Positions 1-9,550 of a stretch of 38,069 bases of DNA are shown here, one piece after another. A program made the translations under genes and the position numbers. Source of the DNA: an uncultured Lysobacteraceae bacterium (lineage in GTDB: Bacteria; Pseudomonadota; Gammaproteobacteria; Xanthomonadales; Xanthomonadaceae); NCBI GenBank assembly GCA_946480825.1, contig CAMLLG010000035.1:1-38069 (forward strand). The letters are read 5' to 3'. Positions within the stretch are counted from its first letter, which is position 1. Every line of letters begins with the position of its first letter. The notes under the pieces were generated by a model. That model did not search any database, was not told the DNA's origin, and saw only the letters and a list, made by a program, of their open reading frames with translations.

Positions 1-2
1 TG

Positions 3-158
3 CTGCACAACCGTTCGGGCGGCAGCGCCGACAACATCAACCAGACCTACACGGTCAACCTGTCGACCGAAGCGTTGAACGGCACGTGGAACCTGCGCGT
101 GAACGACAACGCCAGCGCCGACACCGGCCGCATCGACAGCTGGAGCATCACGTTCTGA
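3..158 (+). CDS. C-terminal end of a P-domain (proprotein convertase) exoprotein, 5' partial
   Basis: Only the last 51 codons are in the window. They read LHNRSGGSADNINQTY and on to LRVNDNASADTGRIDSWSIT, then F and TGA. The pattern G-x-W-x-L-x-V-x-D, then a D-x-G-x-I-x-x-W-x-I/L-x-F ending is typical of the C-terminal strand pair of the P/homoB domain (PF01483). In Lysobacter-like bacteria this domain caps secreted subtilisin-like or metallo-peptidases and is often removed during maturation. The catalytic part lies upstream of base 1, so the peptidase family cannot be told. A strong hairpin 25 bases after the stop ends the unit. Confidence 0.75.
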   Translation: MHNRSGGSADNINQTYTVNLSTEALNGTWNLRVNDNASADTGRIDSWSITF

Positions 159-182
159 GTCGCGTCGAGCCTCGCCCGTGAT

Positions 183-209
183 GACGAAGCCCCGGCCCGG
201 GGCTTCGTC
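183..209 (+). terminator. Strong hairpin after the P-domain gene
   Basis: Two 13-base arms, GACGAAGCCCCGG and its exact complement, are separated by one base. The hairpin starts 25 bases after the TGA of the P-domain gene and is followed by TGTCCC rather than a clean T-run. It is probably the transcription terminator of that gene. Confidence 0.7.
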
Positions 210-597
210 TGTCCCTCGCTTCCGTAGCCGCCGTCGTTCGCAGTGTGCGTGCTGCGGCGCGCAAATTCCCGCGGGACGACACTGTGGCGGCAGCCGTCAT
301 GCGTCGCGTCGGCGAATCGAATCAACCACTTCTGCGCTGTCGCCAGATCCATGCCGACCGCACGTCCGGCCGCCATTGACGGCGCGGGCGACGACCGGAT
401 ACGTTCGCCGGATGCCGGCAAGACGGGGGTTTCGCCGGCTGATCCTCGAAGCCGATCGCGCCGCACGGGCGCGCGTCACGACTGCGCACCCTGCGCATCC
501 GGATGCGCCTCCGTACGCGTGCGCCGGATGCGTACGCCGAGTGCGTCGATCCAGCCTCGCGATGCTTCGTTCACGACACATCCACAGGGGAGTTCCG
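210..597. other. Gene-free stretch upstream of the secreted protein; nested palindromes at 493-536
   Basis: No reading frame here looks coding; the open frames lack ribosome binding sites and have arginine-rich shadow composition. Two palindromes lie close together: a perfect 16-base palindrome GCGCATCCGGATGCGC at 493-508, and 7-base arms CGTACGC (512-518) and GCGTACG (530-536). They sit 60-105 bases upstream of the secreted-protein start, so they could be operator-like or simply GC-rich folding. No clear sigma-70 promoter is seen. Confidence 0.35.
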
Positions 598-2292
598 ATG
601 AAGTCACCGATGTTCTCCGCTTCCGCGAAAGCGGCGGCGATCCTGCTGCTCGCGCTGCCGTGCATCGCGGCGGCCGCGCCGCTCAAGGGCAAGCCCGCGC
701 CGTCCAGTCCCATGGTGGGCAGTCCGGTCACCGCGCACAGCGTCAACGTCGACGTGCGCAACCTGCCCAAGGCGCAGGAATGGCGTCCCGGCATGCCGAT
801 CCGCGAAGCCCATCGCCGCCAGTACACCCCGCTCGGCAGTGCGTTGCCGCACGCCCCGGAGACCAAGGCCGCGGCGGTCGATCGTCTGCCGGAGCTGCAA
901 CGGATCTTCGACGAAAGCACGCCCAGCCGCCTGCGCGCCAAGAGCCAGGGCAGCCGCGTCAGCATCAACAATCCGAACACCGGCGTGAGCCCGGGCGATC
1001 CGGTGGTCGAAGTCGGCACGAACCATGTGATCTACGCGGTCAACGGCGTCACCACCACCTTCAAGATCTACGACAAGGCCGGCACTCTGGTCGCGGGCCC
1101 GACCAATTTCGGTTCGCTGGCGCCGACCGGCAATGCCTGCACCAGCGACCGCGGCGATCCGCTGGTCTATTTCGATCGTCAGGCCAGCCGCTGGTTCATG
1201 CTGACCATGGACGACGGCGGCGTCTGCACCTTCGTCTCCAAGACCTCCGACCCGGTCAGCGGCGGCTGGTGGTTCTACCGCTACGCCACGCTGGCCTTCC
1301 CCGACTATCCGCACTGCGGCATCTGGAACGACGCCTACGTCTGCACCACCAACGAAGGCAGCATCGCCGGCGCCGACGTCTACGCGTTCGATCGCGCCAA
1401 CATGCTCAACGGCGCCACCGCGCGTCCCGCGCAGCGCTTCAACAGCGTGCCGACGCTGCCGGGCTACGGCTTCCAGATCCTCACGCCGTCGACCTTCTAC
1501 GGCAGCACCGCCGCGCCGGCGGGCCGCAAGCAACTGCTCGCCCGTCACCGCGACGACGAAGCCCATGACGGCAGCAGCGCCAGCGCTTCGCAGGACTTCA
1601 TCGAACTGTTCGAGATCAACATCGACTGGAACACGCCGGCGAACAGCGCCATCACCGCGCTGCCGCGCATCGGCATCACCGAGTTCAACAGCTGGTTCCT
1701 CGACTATTCGACCTTCGCCACGGTGCCGCAGCCGTCGAGCAGTCGCGCCAAGCTCGATCCGATCCGCGAAGTGATCCTCAACCAGATGAGCTATCGCAAC
1801 TTCGGCACGCACGAGTCGATCGTCGGCAGTTTCGCGACCAATCAGGATCCGGGCCGCACCCGCCGCAGTGCGGTGAATTCCGGTATCCGCTGGTTCGAAC
1901 TGCGCCGCGTCGGCGGCGGCAACTGGACCCTGCATCAGGAAGGGACCTTCGGTCCGGGCGATGCCAACACGCATCACCTGCTGGGCACGCTGGCGATGGA
2001 CAAGTTCGGCAACATCGGCATGGGCTACAACGTCACCAAGACCAGCAATCCGACCGTGTTCGCCTCGTTGCGTTACACCGGTCGCACCGCGTCCGACCCG
2101 CTGGGCGTGATGTCGCTGGCCGAAACCACGGTCGCGGCCGGCGCCGCGGTCGAGGGTTCGGGCCGCTGGGGCGACTACTACCAGACCACGGTGGATCCGG
2201 TCGACGACTGCACCTTCTGGTTCGTCGGCATGTATCGTCCGAGCGGCGGTTGGCAGACCCGCATCCAGGATTTCAAGTTTCCCGGCTGCTGA
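598..2292 (+). CDS. Large secreted protein of unknown function
   Basis: 564 residues. The ATG at 598 was chosen because AGGGGAG (586-592) lies five bases upstream and a signal peptide follows at once (MKSPMFSASAKAAAILLLAL, then PCIAAAAP). The open frame extends upstream to 178, but that part lacks a ribosome site and looks non-coding. The mature part is rich in G, D, W and aromatic residues. It has repeated blade-like stretches, for example VYFDRQASRWFMLTM around residues 195-210 and later YDKAG/TNFG and GRWGDYYQTTVDP segments, and several cysteines consistent with disulfides. This suggests a beta-rich, possibly propeller-like exoprotein of a type seen in Lysobacter-like genomes. No catalytic motif was recognised, so no function is assigned. 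It is a single-gene unit with a strong hairpin 71 bases after the stop. Confidence 0.8.
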   Translation: MKSPMFSASAKAAAILLLALPCIAAAAPLKGKPAPSSPMVGSPVTAHSVNVDVRNLPKAQEWRPGMPIREAHRRQYTPLGSALPHAPETKAAAVDRLPELQRIFDESTPSRLRAKSQGSRVSINNPNTGVSPGDPVVEVGTNHVIYAVNGVTTTFKIYDKAGTLVAGPTNFGSLAPTGNACTSDRGDPLVYFDRQASRWFMLTMDDGGVCTFVSKTSDPVSGGWWFYRYATLAFPDYPHCGIWNDAYVCTTNEGSIAGADVYAFDRANMLNGATARPAQRFNSVPTLPGYGFQILTPSTFYGSTAAPAGRKQLLARHRDDEAHDGSSASASQDFIELFEINIDWNTPANSAITALPRIGITEFNSWFLDYSTFATVPQPSSSRAKLDPIREVILNQMSYRNFGTHESIVGSFATNQDPGRTRRSAVNSGIRWFELRRVGGGNWTLHQEGTFGPGDANTHHLLGTLAMDKFGNIGMGYNVTKTSNPTVFASLRYTGRTASDPLGVMSLAETTVAAGAAVEGSGRWGDYYQTTVDPVDDCTFWFVGMYRPSGGWQTRIQDFKFPGC

Positions 2293-2362
2293 TCGCGCAC
2301 GCATCGCATGCGACACGCCCGCTTGCGACATGCGCGTTCGCGGCATGCGCTTTCGTGACATC

Positions 2363-2394
2363 AGGAACCCCGGCCTCGGCCGGGGTTCCTGTTT
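2363..2394 (+). terminator. Rho-independent terminator
   Basis: A 13-base arm AGGAACCCCGGCC (2363-2375), a TC loop and the exact complement (2378-2390) are followed by GTTTT. It lies 71 bases after the secreted-protein stop. Confidence 0.8.
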
Positions 2395-2426
2395 TGAAAG
2401 GTACGGGCCGGCCTCGGCCGGGGTTC
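2371..2426 (+). repeat. Partial duplication of the terminator stem
   Basis: The 18-base stretch CGGCCTCGGCCGGGGTTC occurs at 2371-2388 and again, identical, at 2409-2426 (offset 38). The second copy lacks the left end of the stem and folds only as a shorter hairpin. It looks like a local slippage duplication of the terminator. Confidence 0.7.
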
Positions 2427-2519
2427 TTCCTTTCGGGTCGCGGGTTTGCTGTAGGCTGTCCGGGCGTCGGACGTTCGCGGCACCGGTGCACAGTCCCTCC
2501 CCCCAGGGCTCGCCCAGCG

Positions 2520-3233
2520 ATGAACACCCGCAATACCCGTCTGAAGCGTCCGCAGAGTCGCTCACAGGATCGCGCCGCGATCCGCCCGCTCCAGCGCACC
2601 ATCAGTGCGCAGATCGCGAAGCTCGTTCGGCAGCGAATCCTCTCCGGCCACTATTCCGGCGGTGCGCAGTTGCTCCAGGACGCGATCGCCGCGGAGTTCG
2701 GCGTCAGCAAGATTCCCATCCGCGAAGCGCTGGTCCAGCTCAGCGCCGAAGGTCTGGTCGACATTCAGGCGCATCGCGGGTTCCAGGTGCGTTCGATGTC
2801 GCTGGCCGAAGCCGAGGAAGTGCTCGGCCTGCGGCTGATGATCGAGCCGCAGGTCTGCGCCGAAGGTGCGCGCCTGGCGCGCCACGAAGACCGCGTCGAA
2901 GCCGGGGCCGCGCTGGACGCGCTCAATCGCCGCGTCGCCGGCCGCAGGATGGATGAGACCGGCGAACTGAATGTCGCCTTCCATCTCGCGCTGACGGTGC
3001 CGCGTCTGCAGCCGATCGCGACCGAAATCGTCAGCCGCCTGCTGGTGATCTCGCAGCGCTATTCGCAGGTGCACATGGCGGTGCCGGGCCGCGCGGCGCG
3101 TTCGATCGAGGAGCACACCGGGATTTTCAAGACGTGGGAAGCGGGGCGCAGCCGGGATGTCGCGCGCCTGATCCGCACCCACATCGAACGAACGCGCGAC
3201 GATCTGGTCGACATGCTGAAGGACCGCAGCTGA
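2520..3233 (+). CDS. GntR-family (FCD subfamily) transcriptional regulator
   Basis: 237 residues. A winged helix-turn-helix covers about residues 27-92, with the typical line LLQDAIAAEFGVSKIPIREA followed by LVQLSAEGLV and a wing HRGFQV. An all-helical FCD effector domain covers about 97-225 (LGLRLMIEPQ; later FHLALTV and THIERTRDDL). FCD regulators bind metal and small carboxylates such as lactate, pyruvate or fatty-acid derivatives; the ligand here cannot be read. The ATG at 2520 was chosen because the family fold starts soon after it; the in-frame extension upstream overlaps the terminator repeats. There is no strong Shine-Dalgarno. The aminopeptidase starts 89 bases downstream on the same strand, but a regulatory link is unproven. 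Confidence 0.88.
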   Translation: MNTRNTRLKRPQSRSQDRAAIRPLQRTISAQIAKLVRQRILSGHYSGGAQLLQDAIAAEFGVSKIPIREALVQLSAEGLVDIQAHRGFQVRSMSLAEAEEVLGLRLMIEPQVCAEGARLARHEDRVEAGAALDALNRRVAGRRMDETGELNVAFHLALTVPRLQPIATEIVSRLLVISQRYSQVHMAVPGRAARSIEEHTGIFKTWEAGRSRDVARLIRTHIERTRDDLVDMLKDRS

Positions 3234-3322
3234 GTCGATACCCAGCGCGAAGCGCGACGCGCGCGGCGTATGATCGCGCTGCGGCGCAGGCATGCGCGCC
3301 GATGCCGGACCGGAGACGCGAC

Positions 3323-4705
3323 ATGATCGTCCACAGACTGGGTTGCCTGCTCATGCCCGCGCTCGTCGCGGGCATCCTCGCGTTCGCGATGCCCTGCGCC
3401 GCACAGGGCCTTCGGCAGCCGGTCGGCCGCGGCGAGACCGGCGCGCACGCGCGACGTCACGCCGAAAGCGATCTGACCTCGCTGCGCCTCGAACGCGACC
3501 CGAACGCGCCGGTGCATCTGGTGATGTCGCGCCGCACTTACGCGCACATGCCCGATCTGGTGCGCGATGGCGTCGCCAAGCGCGACAGCACCGGCGCAGC
3601 GTTGGTGCTGGTGGAGATCCCGGCGCGCCAGCTCAGCCGCGTGTCCGAACGCATCCATCAACGCGAGCGTCGCTGCGGCGGTTACTTCGCCTTCGCCAGC
3701 CGCGCCGATGCCGAGGCCTTCCTGCGCGCCGATCTTTCGCGACAGGCCAAAAAAAGTCCATCGGTGCCGATCCGATACACCATCGACAGCGCGGCCACGG
3801 TCGCGCCCTGGCTCGATCAGGTGCAGCACGCCAACATCCACGCCACCATCGCGCATCTGTCGAACTACCAGAATCGCTATTACGCGAGCAGCGACGGCCG
3901 GCAGGCCGCGGAGTGGATCCGGAGCACCTGGATGGGGCTCGCCGCGGGCCGCAGCGACGTGACTTCGGAGTTGTTCGCCTGCGCCACCTGTTCCACCCAG
4001 CCCTCGGTGATCCTGACCATCCGCGGCCGCGAGATTCCGAACGAAGTCGTCGTGCTGGGCGGGCATCTGGATTCGATCAACATCGGCGGCGGCGGTGTGA
4101 GCCAGCGCGCGCCCGGCGCGGACGACGATGCGTCGGGCATCGCGACGCTTACCGAGATCCTGCGCATCGCCATGGCCAGCGGCTGGAAGCCGCGGCGCAC
4201 GGTGAAGTTCATGGGTTACGCCGCGGAAGAGGTGGGATTGCGCGGCTCGAACGCGATCGCGCAGGCGCATCGCGCCGCGCACGTCAACGTGGTCGCGGTG
4301 TTGCAGTTCGACATGACCAACTACCGCGCGTCGAGCAGCGTCGACATGCGTCTGGTCGCGGATTATTCGAACGTCCACCTGCAGACGTTCCTCAACACGC
4401 TGTTCGACACCTACCTCGCGCCGCGCGGCCTGACACGCGGCGTCGATGCCTGCGGATACGCGTGCTCGGATCATGCCTCATGGACCGCCGCGGGCTATCC
4501 CGCCGGTTTCTTCTTCGAGGGCGGCGGTACCGACGGGCGCGGGTTCCCGCTCATCCATACCTCGAACGACACGCTCGCGAACATGGGCAACTCCGCGCAG
4601 AACAGCGGCAAATTCGCGATGCTGGGGCTCGCGTTCCTCGGCGAAACCGCGAAGACCTCAGGCTTGGACACATTCCCGACGAGCGTCGTCGCGCCGCCCC
4701 GGTAG
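3323..4705 (+). CDS. Secreted M28 leucyl aminopeptidase (Aeromonas/Vibrio type)
   Basis: 460 residues. GGAG at 3312-3315 lies seven bases before this ATG, and a signal peptide covers residues 1-28, ending CAAQG; another ATG seven codons upstream lacks this spacing. Residues 29-165 are a propeptide-like region. The catalytic domain carries the two-zinc set: His248 in GGHLDS, Asp267 in APGADDDASG, the catalytic Glu302 and ligand Glu303 in AAEEVGLRGS, Asp330 in LQFDMTNY, and His412 in IHTSNDTLAN. The motif CGYACSDHASW (377-387) keeps the disulfide pair of the Vibrio proteolyticus enzyme. It removes N-terminal residues from peptides outside the cell, fitting a predatory or proteolytic lifestyle. 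The PPC-type C-terminal extension found in some relatives is absent. The TAG stop lies inside a REP-like repeat. Confidence 0.93.
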   Translation: MIVHRLGCLLMPALVAGILAFAMPCAAQGLRQPVGRGETGAHARRHAESDLTSLRLERDPNAPVHLVMSRRTYAHMPDLVRDGVAKRDSTGAALVLVEIPARQLSRVSERIHQRERRCGGYFAFASRADAEAFLRADLSRQAKKSPSVPIRYTIDSAATVAPWLDQVQHANIHATIAHLSNYQNRYYASSDGRQAAEWIRSTWMGLAAGRSDVTSELFACATCSTQPSVILTIRGREIPNEVVVLGGHLDSINIGGGGVSQRAPGADDDASGIATLTEILRIAMASGWKPRRTVKFMGYAAEEVGLRGSNAIAQAHRAAHVNVVAVLQFDMTNYRASSSVDMRLVADYSNVHLQTFLNTLFDTYLAPRGLTRGVDACGYACSDHASWTAAGYPAGFFFEGGGTDGRGFPLIHTSNDTLANMGNSAQNSGKFAMLGLAFLGETAKTSGLDTFPTSVVAPPR

Positions 4706-4724
4706 AGCGGCTTTCAGGCCGCTG
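4699..4724 (+). repeat. REP-like repeat, single copy, overlapping the aminopeptidase stop codon
   Basis: These 26 bases match the arm at 15016-15041 at 25 of 26 positions. The core is AGCGGCYT-TC-AGGCCGCT, a self-complementary hairpin. The TAG stop of the M28 gene (4703-4705) is part of the repeat. Confidence 0.7.
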
Positions 4725-4760
4725 CTCTGTCTTCTCCCGTCGCGCCGCGCGCCAATCTCC

Positions 4761-4778
4761 TCCCCGCAATGCGGGGGA
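4761..4778. terminator. Small hairpin between convergent genes
   Basis: TCCCCGC, loop AAT, GCGGGGGA. It lies between the convergent aminopeptidase and asparaginase-like genes. It has no T-run on either strand, so terminator function is only possible. Confidence 0.3.
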
Positions 4779-4803
4779 TGGCTGGGGTGGGGGGCGCGTG
4801 CGC

Positions 4804-5292
4804 TCAACCCGCCGCTTCGAACCGGTTGGCGGCGACGTTCTTGCGCACCTTGAGCGGGTCCCAGATGCGGCCGTTCATGGCGATGTAGACGCCCGGCGGC
4901 AAGGACTGCACCGCACCGACCGCGGTGCCGATGTTGAATTCGGCGTCGGAGCCGCGGAAGCGCGCGGGATTCAGCGCGCCGGTGAGGACGATGGTCTTGT
5001 CGGCGATGCTGCTCAGCACCCGTGCGGTCTCGACCATCGTGTCGGTGCCGTGGGTGACCAGCACGTGGCGCGTGGGCTGCGCGGCGATCGCGGCGCGCAG
5101 CAGTTCGCGATCCTCGGCGGTGATGTGCAGCGAATCCTTGCGGATGATCGGGATCACGTTGAAACGGAAGGCGACCCCAAGCTCTTCGAGGATGCGGCCG
5201 ATCTGCGGTTCGCCGACCTGATAATCCGACTTGTCGTCGAAATAGATCTTGTCGATGGTGCCGCCGGTGGTGACGATGAGCAGCTGTTCCAT
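4804..5292 (-). CDS. Short, one-domain asparaginase-like protein
   Basis: 162 residues, about half the usual ~330 of type I/II L-asparaginases. The N-terminal catalytic domain motifs are present: IVTTGGTIDKIYF (residues 6-18) with the nucleophile-region threonines, and VTHGTDTM (79-86) with the second Thr-Asp pair, followed by VLTGALNP. The C-terminal domain is missing and the frame ends cleanly in TGA, so this looks like the known short asparaginase-domain family of gammaproteobacteria rather than a truncation. Amidohydrolase activity on asparagine is possible but unproven. The start lies 58 bases after the DUF2069 gene on the same strand, probably in one unit with wrbA. Confidence 0.8.
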   Translation of the reverse strand: MEQLLIVTTGGTIDKIYFDDKSDYQVGEPQIGRILEELGVAFRFNVIPIIRKDSLHITAEDRELLRAAIAAQPTRHVLVTHGTDTMVETARVLSSIADKTIVLTGALNPARFRGSDAEFNIGTAVGAVQSLPPGVYIAMNGRIWDPLKVRKNVAANRFEAAG

Positions 5293-5350
5293 GGGGCGCC
5301 GTGCGGGTCGGTTCGTGAGCGCGGAAGTATAGACCCCGCGTCCGCGCGGG

Positions 5351-5758
5351 TCATCGCGGGTCGCGGTCGGCCTGCTTCTCGACGGGCCGCTTTTCGACGC
5401 CGCGTTTGCCGAAGCGCGCGCGCAGGCCGCCGGCGTTGCCGGCGAACACCACCACCAGCGCCAGCGCGACTTCGATCAGCGCGAACACCCGGGTCTCGGG
5501 GTGCGTCCAGGCCGACATCACCCCGTGCGAGAACCAGGCCAGCGCGAACACGCCGGCCCAGAACGGCGCCGTGCGCCGCCGCGCCAGCGCGCCCAGCGCC
5601 AGCAGCAGCGGCGGCGCTGCAAACACGAGCAGCGAGGCGATGCGGTGTTTGTCGTCGTGGAACCAGACCGCGTACAGCGCGACCAGGCCGAGGAGGGCGG
5701 TGATCAGCGCGATGCGGTCGCGGCGCGGGGCGGTACCGGTCGTTCCGAGGTCGGTCAT
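5351..5758 (-). CDS. DUF2069-type inner membrane protein
   Basis: 135 residues with about four hydrophobic segments (IALITALLGLVALYAVWF; ASLLVFAAPPLLLALGALA; FWAGVFALAWFSHGVM; VFALIEVALALVVVFAG) and a charged C-terminal tail. The size, the segment pattern and the place directly after wrbA fit the DUF2069 family; the assignment rests partly on that synteny. Ten bases separate it from the wrbA stop, so co-transcription is likely. The function is unknown. Confidence 0.7.
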   Translation of the reverse strand: MTDLGTTGTAPRRDRIALITALLGLVALYAVWFHDDKHRIASLLVFAAPPLLLALGALARRRTAPFWAGVFALAWFSHGVMSAWTHPETRVFALIEVALALVVVFAGNAGGLRARFGKRGVEKRPVEKQADRDPR

Positions 5759-5768
5759 GGCGATGGCC

Positions 5769-7740
<1,972 letters not shown>

Positions 7741-7744
<4 letters not shown>

Positions 7745-8382
7745 GCCCGACGTATTGCCTGCTGCCGCTGCTGCTCGCGCTGACCGCCTGCCAGCCCGCA
7801 TCCACCGACGCCGCCTCGGTCGACAGCAAGTCCGCCGAGCCGAAGTCGACCGATGCGAAAACTGTCGATGCGAAAACTGTCGATGCGAAGGTTGTCGATG
7901 CGAAGCCTGTCGATGCGAAGCCTGCGGCCGCGGATGTCGAGCGGCCGACGCTCAAGATCGCTACGCTCGACGGCACGATGTACGACCTCGCCGCGAAGCG
8001 CGGCGGCTGGGTGGTGGTGAATTTCTGGGCGACCTGGTGCGCGCCGTGCATCAAGGAAATGCCCGAACTGGATGCGTTCGACGCCGAGCGTGCGGACGTC
8101 GATGTGATCGGACTCGCCTACGAGGAAATCGCGGTCGACGAGATGCGCGCGTTCCTCAAGAAACGTCCGGTGAAGTATCCGATCGCGCTGGTCGACACCT
8201 ACGACCCGCCGGCGGATTTCCCCACGCCGCGCGGCCTGCCGATGACCTACGTGATCGCGCCCGATGGTCGCATCGCGAAGGAATTCATGGGCCCGGTGAC
8301 GGGCGCCGAACTCGCCGCGATCATCGATGCGGCGGGCAAGCCTTCCGACGCCAAGCCATTGGACGCCAAGCCTGCCGGTTGA
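7741..8382 (+). CDS. TlpA-like thiol:disulfide lipoprotein with DAK repeats
   Basis: 213 residues. A lipoprotein signal ends LLALTAC, with Cys17 as the lipidated residue. Residues 36-60 are five 5-residue repeats of the form [T/V/P]-V-D-A-K, a flexible tether. The thioredoxin fold follows, with WATWCAPC (Cys100/Cys103) and the cis-proline segment GLPMTYV (166-172). Such proteins are membrane-anchored periplasmic reductases or isomerases of the TlpA/ResA type that feed electrons to cytochrome c maturation or other thiol targets; the target here is not known. The last 12 residues repeat the DAKP theme. It is coupled by ATGA to the YihY gene, and acyP starts six bases after the stop. Confidence 0.88.
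7846..7920 (+). repeat. Five tandem 15-base repeats coding a DAK tether
   Basis: Five units of 15 bases (consensus ACTGTCGATGCGAAA) encode STDAK, TVDAK, TVDAK, VVDAK and PVDAK. Units two and three are nearly identical in DNA, so recent slippage is likely and repeat number probably varies between strains. Confidence 0.85.
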
Positions 8383-8387
8383 CCGCG

Positions 8388-8657
8388 ATGGCCGCCACGC
8401 GTTTCCTCGTCTCCGGACGCGTGCAGGGCGTGTCCTTCCGCGTTCACACCCGCGCGCAGGCGCTCGCGCTGGGCCTGTGCGGCCATGCGCGCAATCTCGA
8501 CCACGGCCGGGTCGAGGTGCTCGCCGTCGGCGATGCGGATGCGATCGAACGGCTCGCGGATTGGCTTCGGCATGGTCCGCCGCTGGCGCGGGTCGATGCG
8601 GTGGTCCGGGAGACGGTCGAGGCGCCCGCGCGCGTGGAAGGATTTTCCGTCGGCTGA
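8388..8657 (+). CDS. acyP: Acylphosphatase
   Basis: 89 residues, the standard family length. The phosphate loop is GRVQGVSFR (residues 10-18), with catalytic Arg18; the usual line is GRVQGVGFR or GVFFR. Asn36 in GHARNLDHGRVEV is the second catalytic residue. It hydrolyses carboxyl-phosphate bonds such as acetyl- or carbamoyl-phosphate in the cytoplasm. The start lies six bases after the lipoprotein stop, so it ends the yihY-tlpA-acyP unit. Confidence 0.93.
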   Translation: MAATRFLVSGRVQGVSFRVHTRAQALALGLCGHARNLDHGRVEVLAVGDADAIERLADWLRHGPPLARVDAVVRETVEAPARVEGFSVG

Positions 8658-8726
8658 GCGGCCCGGACGCAGCCGCTATCACGATATGAGCGGCGGGCAT
8701 TAGACCCGTTCGCGGGCGTGTGGCAT

Positions 8727-8753
8727 CAATTCCTACAGTTTCGATAGGAATTG
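8727..8753 (+). promoter_or_regulatory. Palindromic operator candidate upstream of the Rrf2 gene
   Basis: Perfect 9-base arms CAATTCCTA and TAGGAATTG are separated by nine bases. The site is clearly more AT-rich than its surroundings and ends nine bases before the chosen ATG at 8763. The place and symmetry fit autoregulation by the dimeric Rrf2 protein. Confidence 0.6.
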
Positions 8754-8762
8754 CGCCGCGAC

Positions 8763-9224
8763 ATGCTCTCGATGAAAGCCAAGTACGCACTGCGGGCGAT
8801 GAGCGAGCTGGCCCGTGCCGGCGCGGGTCGCGTGCAGGCGCACGAGCTGGCGCAGCGCTGCCGCGCGCCCGGCAAGTTCCTCGAGACGATCCTGGTCGAT
8901 CTGCGCATCGCCGGTTTCATCGACAGCCGGCGCGGCCAGCAAGGCGGCCATGCGCTGGCGCGCGCGCCGGAGCAGATCATGATCGGCGACCTGATCCGGG
9001 TCATCGACGGGCCGCTGGCGCCGGTGCGCTGCGCCAGCGTCACCGCGTACGAGCCCTGCCGCGATTGTCCCGATCCCGACGCCTGCGCGCTGCGCGCGCT
9101 GATGCGGGAGTCGCGCGATGCGCTGTCGCAGGTGCTCGACCGCCGCAGCCTGCGCGATTTCGCCAGCGCCGAAACGCCCTCTTCGGTGATCGAGCGCGAT
9201 CCCCCCGCAGCCGCCAACCATTGA
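8763..9224 (+). CDS. Rrf2-family regulator with a cysteine cluster, likely sulfur-responsive
   Basis: 153 residues from ATG 8763. A TTG at 8751 and an ATG at 8772 are other possible starts; family members begin close to M-x-(x)-KYALRAM as here. The winged helix-turn-helix covers about residues 5-65 (KYALRAMSELA; RCRAPGKFLETIL; RRGQQGGHALAR). Cys90, Cys99, Cys102 and Cys108 form C-x8-C-x2-C-x5-C, the region where IscR-like members hold an Fe-S cluster, though the spacing differs from IscR. CymR-like members sense sulfur status without a cluster. It precedes a YezD-like gene (10-base gap), a porin and a sulfate ABC transporter, so control of sulfur acquisition is the natural inference. A 27-base palindrome lies just upstream. 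Confidence 0.88.
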   Translation: MLSMKAKYALRAMSELARAGAGRVQAHELAQRCRAPGKFLETILVDLRIAGFIDSRRGQQGGHALARAPEQIMIGDLIRVIDGPLAPVRCASVTAYEPCRDCPDPDACALRALMRESRDALSQVLDRRSLRDFASAETPSSVIERDPPAAANH

Positions 9225-9234
9225 CGGAGGTGCA

Positions 9235-9471
9235 ATGAACGAACGAAGGACATCCGAAGACGCTTCCGATCCCGATGCGGATCGTGATCGCGAAGACGCC
9301 ACTCGCAGCATCGCCGGCATTCCGCCGGTCGGTGCGCGGTTGAACGATCACGAGCGTGCGGTGATCGCCGCGCTGCGCGACATCGCCTTCGGCGAAGTCG
9401 AAGTCGTGGTCCACAACGCGAAGATCGTGCAGATCACCCGCAGCCAGAAATTCCGATTCGCCGACCGTTGA
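9235..9471 (+). CDS. YezD-like small protein (DUF2292 type)
   Basis: 78 residues with GGAGG just before the ATG. The acidic first 35 residues are variable. The conserved core AALRDIAFGEVEVVVHNAKI followed by VQITRSQKFRF matches the short YezD/DUF2292 pattern (L-x-x-I-x-[FY]-G-x-V-x-[IL]-x-[IV]-H-x-x-[KR]-[IV]-x-x-I). These small proteins are often found near sulfate or cysteine genes, but their role is not known. The gap of 10 bases to the Rrf2 gene predicts one transcript, and a hairpin overlaps the stop codon. Confidence 0.8.
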   Translation: MNERRTSEDASDPDADRDREDATRSIAGIPPVGARLNDHERAVIAALRDIAFGEVEVVVHNAKIVQITRSQKFRFADR

Positions 9472-9479
9472 ACGGTCGG
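9461..9479 (+). terminator. Hairpin across the yezD-like stop codon
   Basis: CCGACCGT, loop TGA (the stop codon itself), ACGGTCGG. There is no T-run after it. It could partly separate the regulator/YezD unit from the porin operon or protect an mRNA end. Confidence 0.4.
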
Positions 9480-9550
9480 TCCCGTCCATCCCTTCTCAGC
9501 CCAGCGCAGACCGGACCGCCGGACGCGCGTCAATCCTCACGGAGTCGACG

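Noticed and set aside
604..2565. 653-codon minus-strand open frame
   Set aside because: Antisense to the secreted protein, with Arg/Ala/Gly/Asp-rich shadow composition, and it runs across the terminator; no domain or ribosome site.
4804..5292. Asparaginase gene as a pseudogene
   Set aside because: The frame is intact with a clean start and stop, and one-domain members of this kind are known; nothing downstream looks like a lost C-terminal half.
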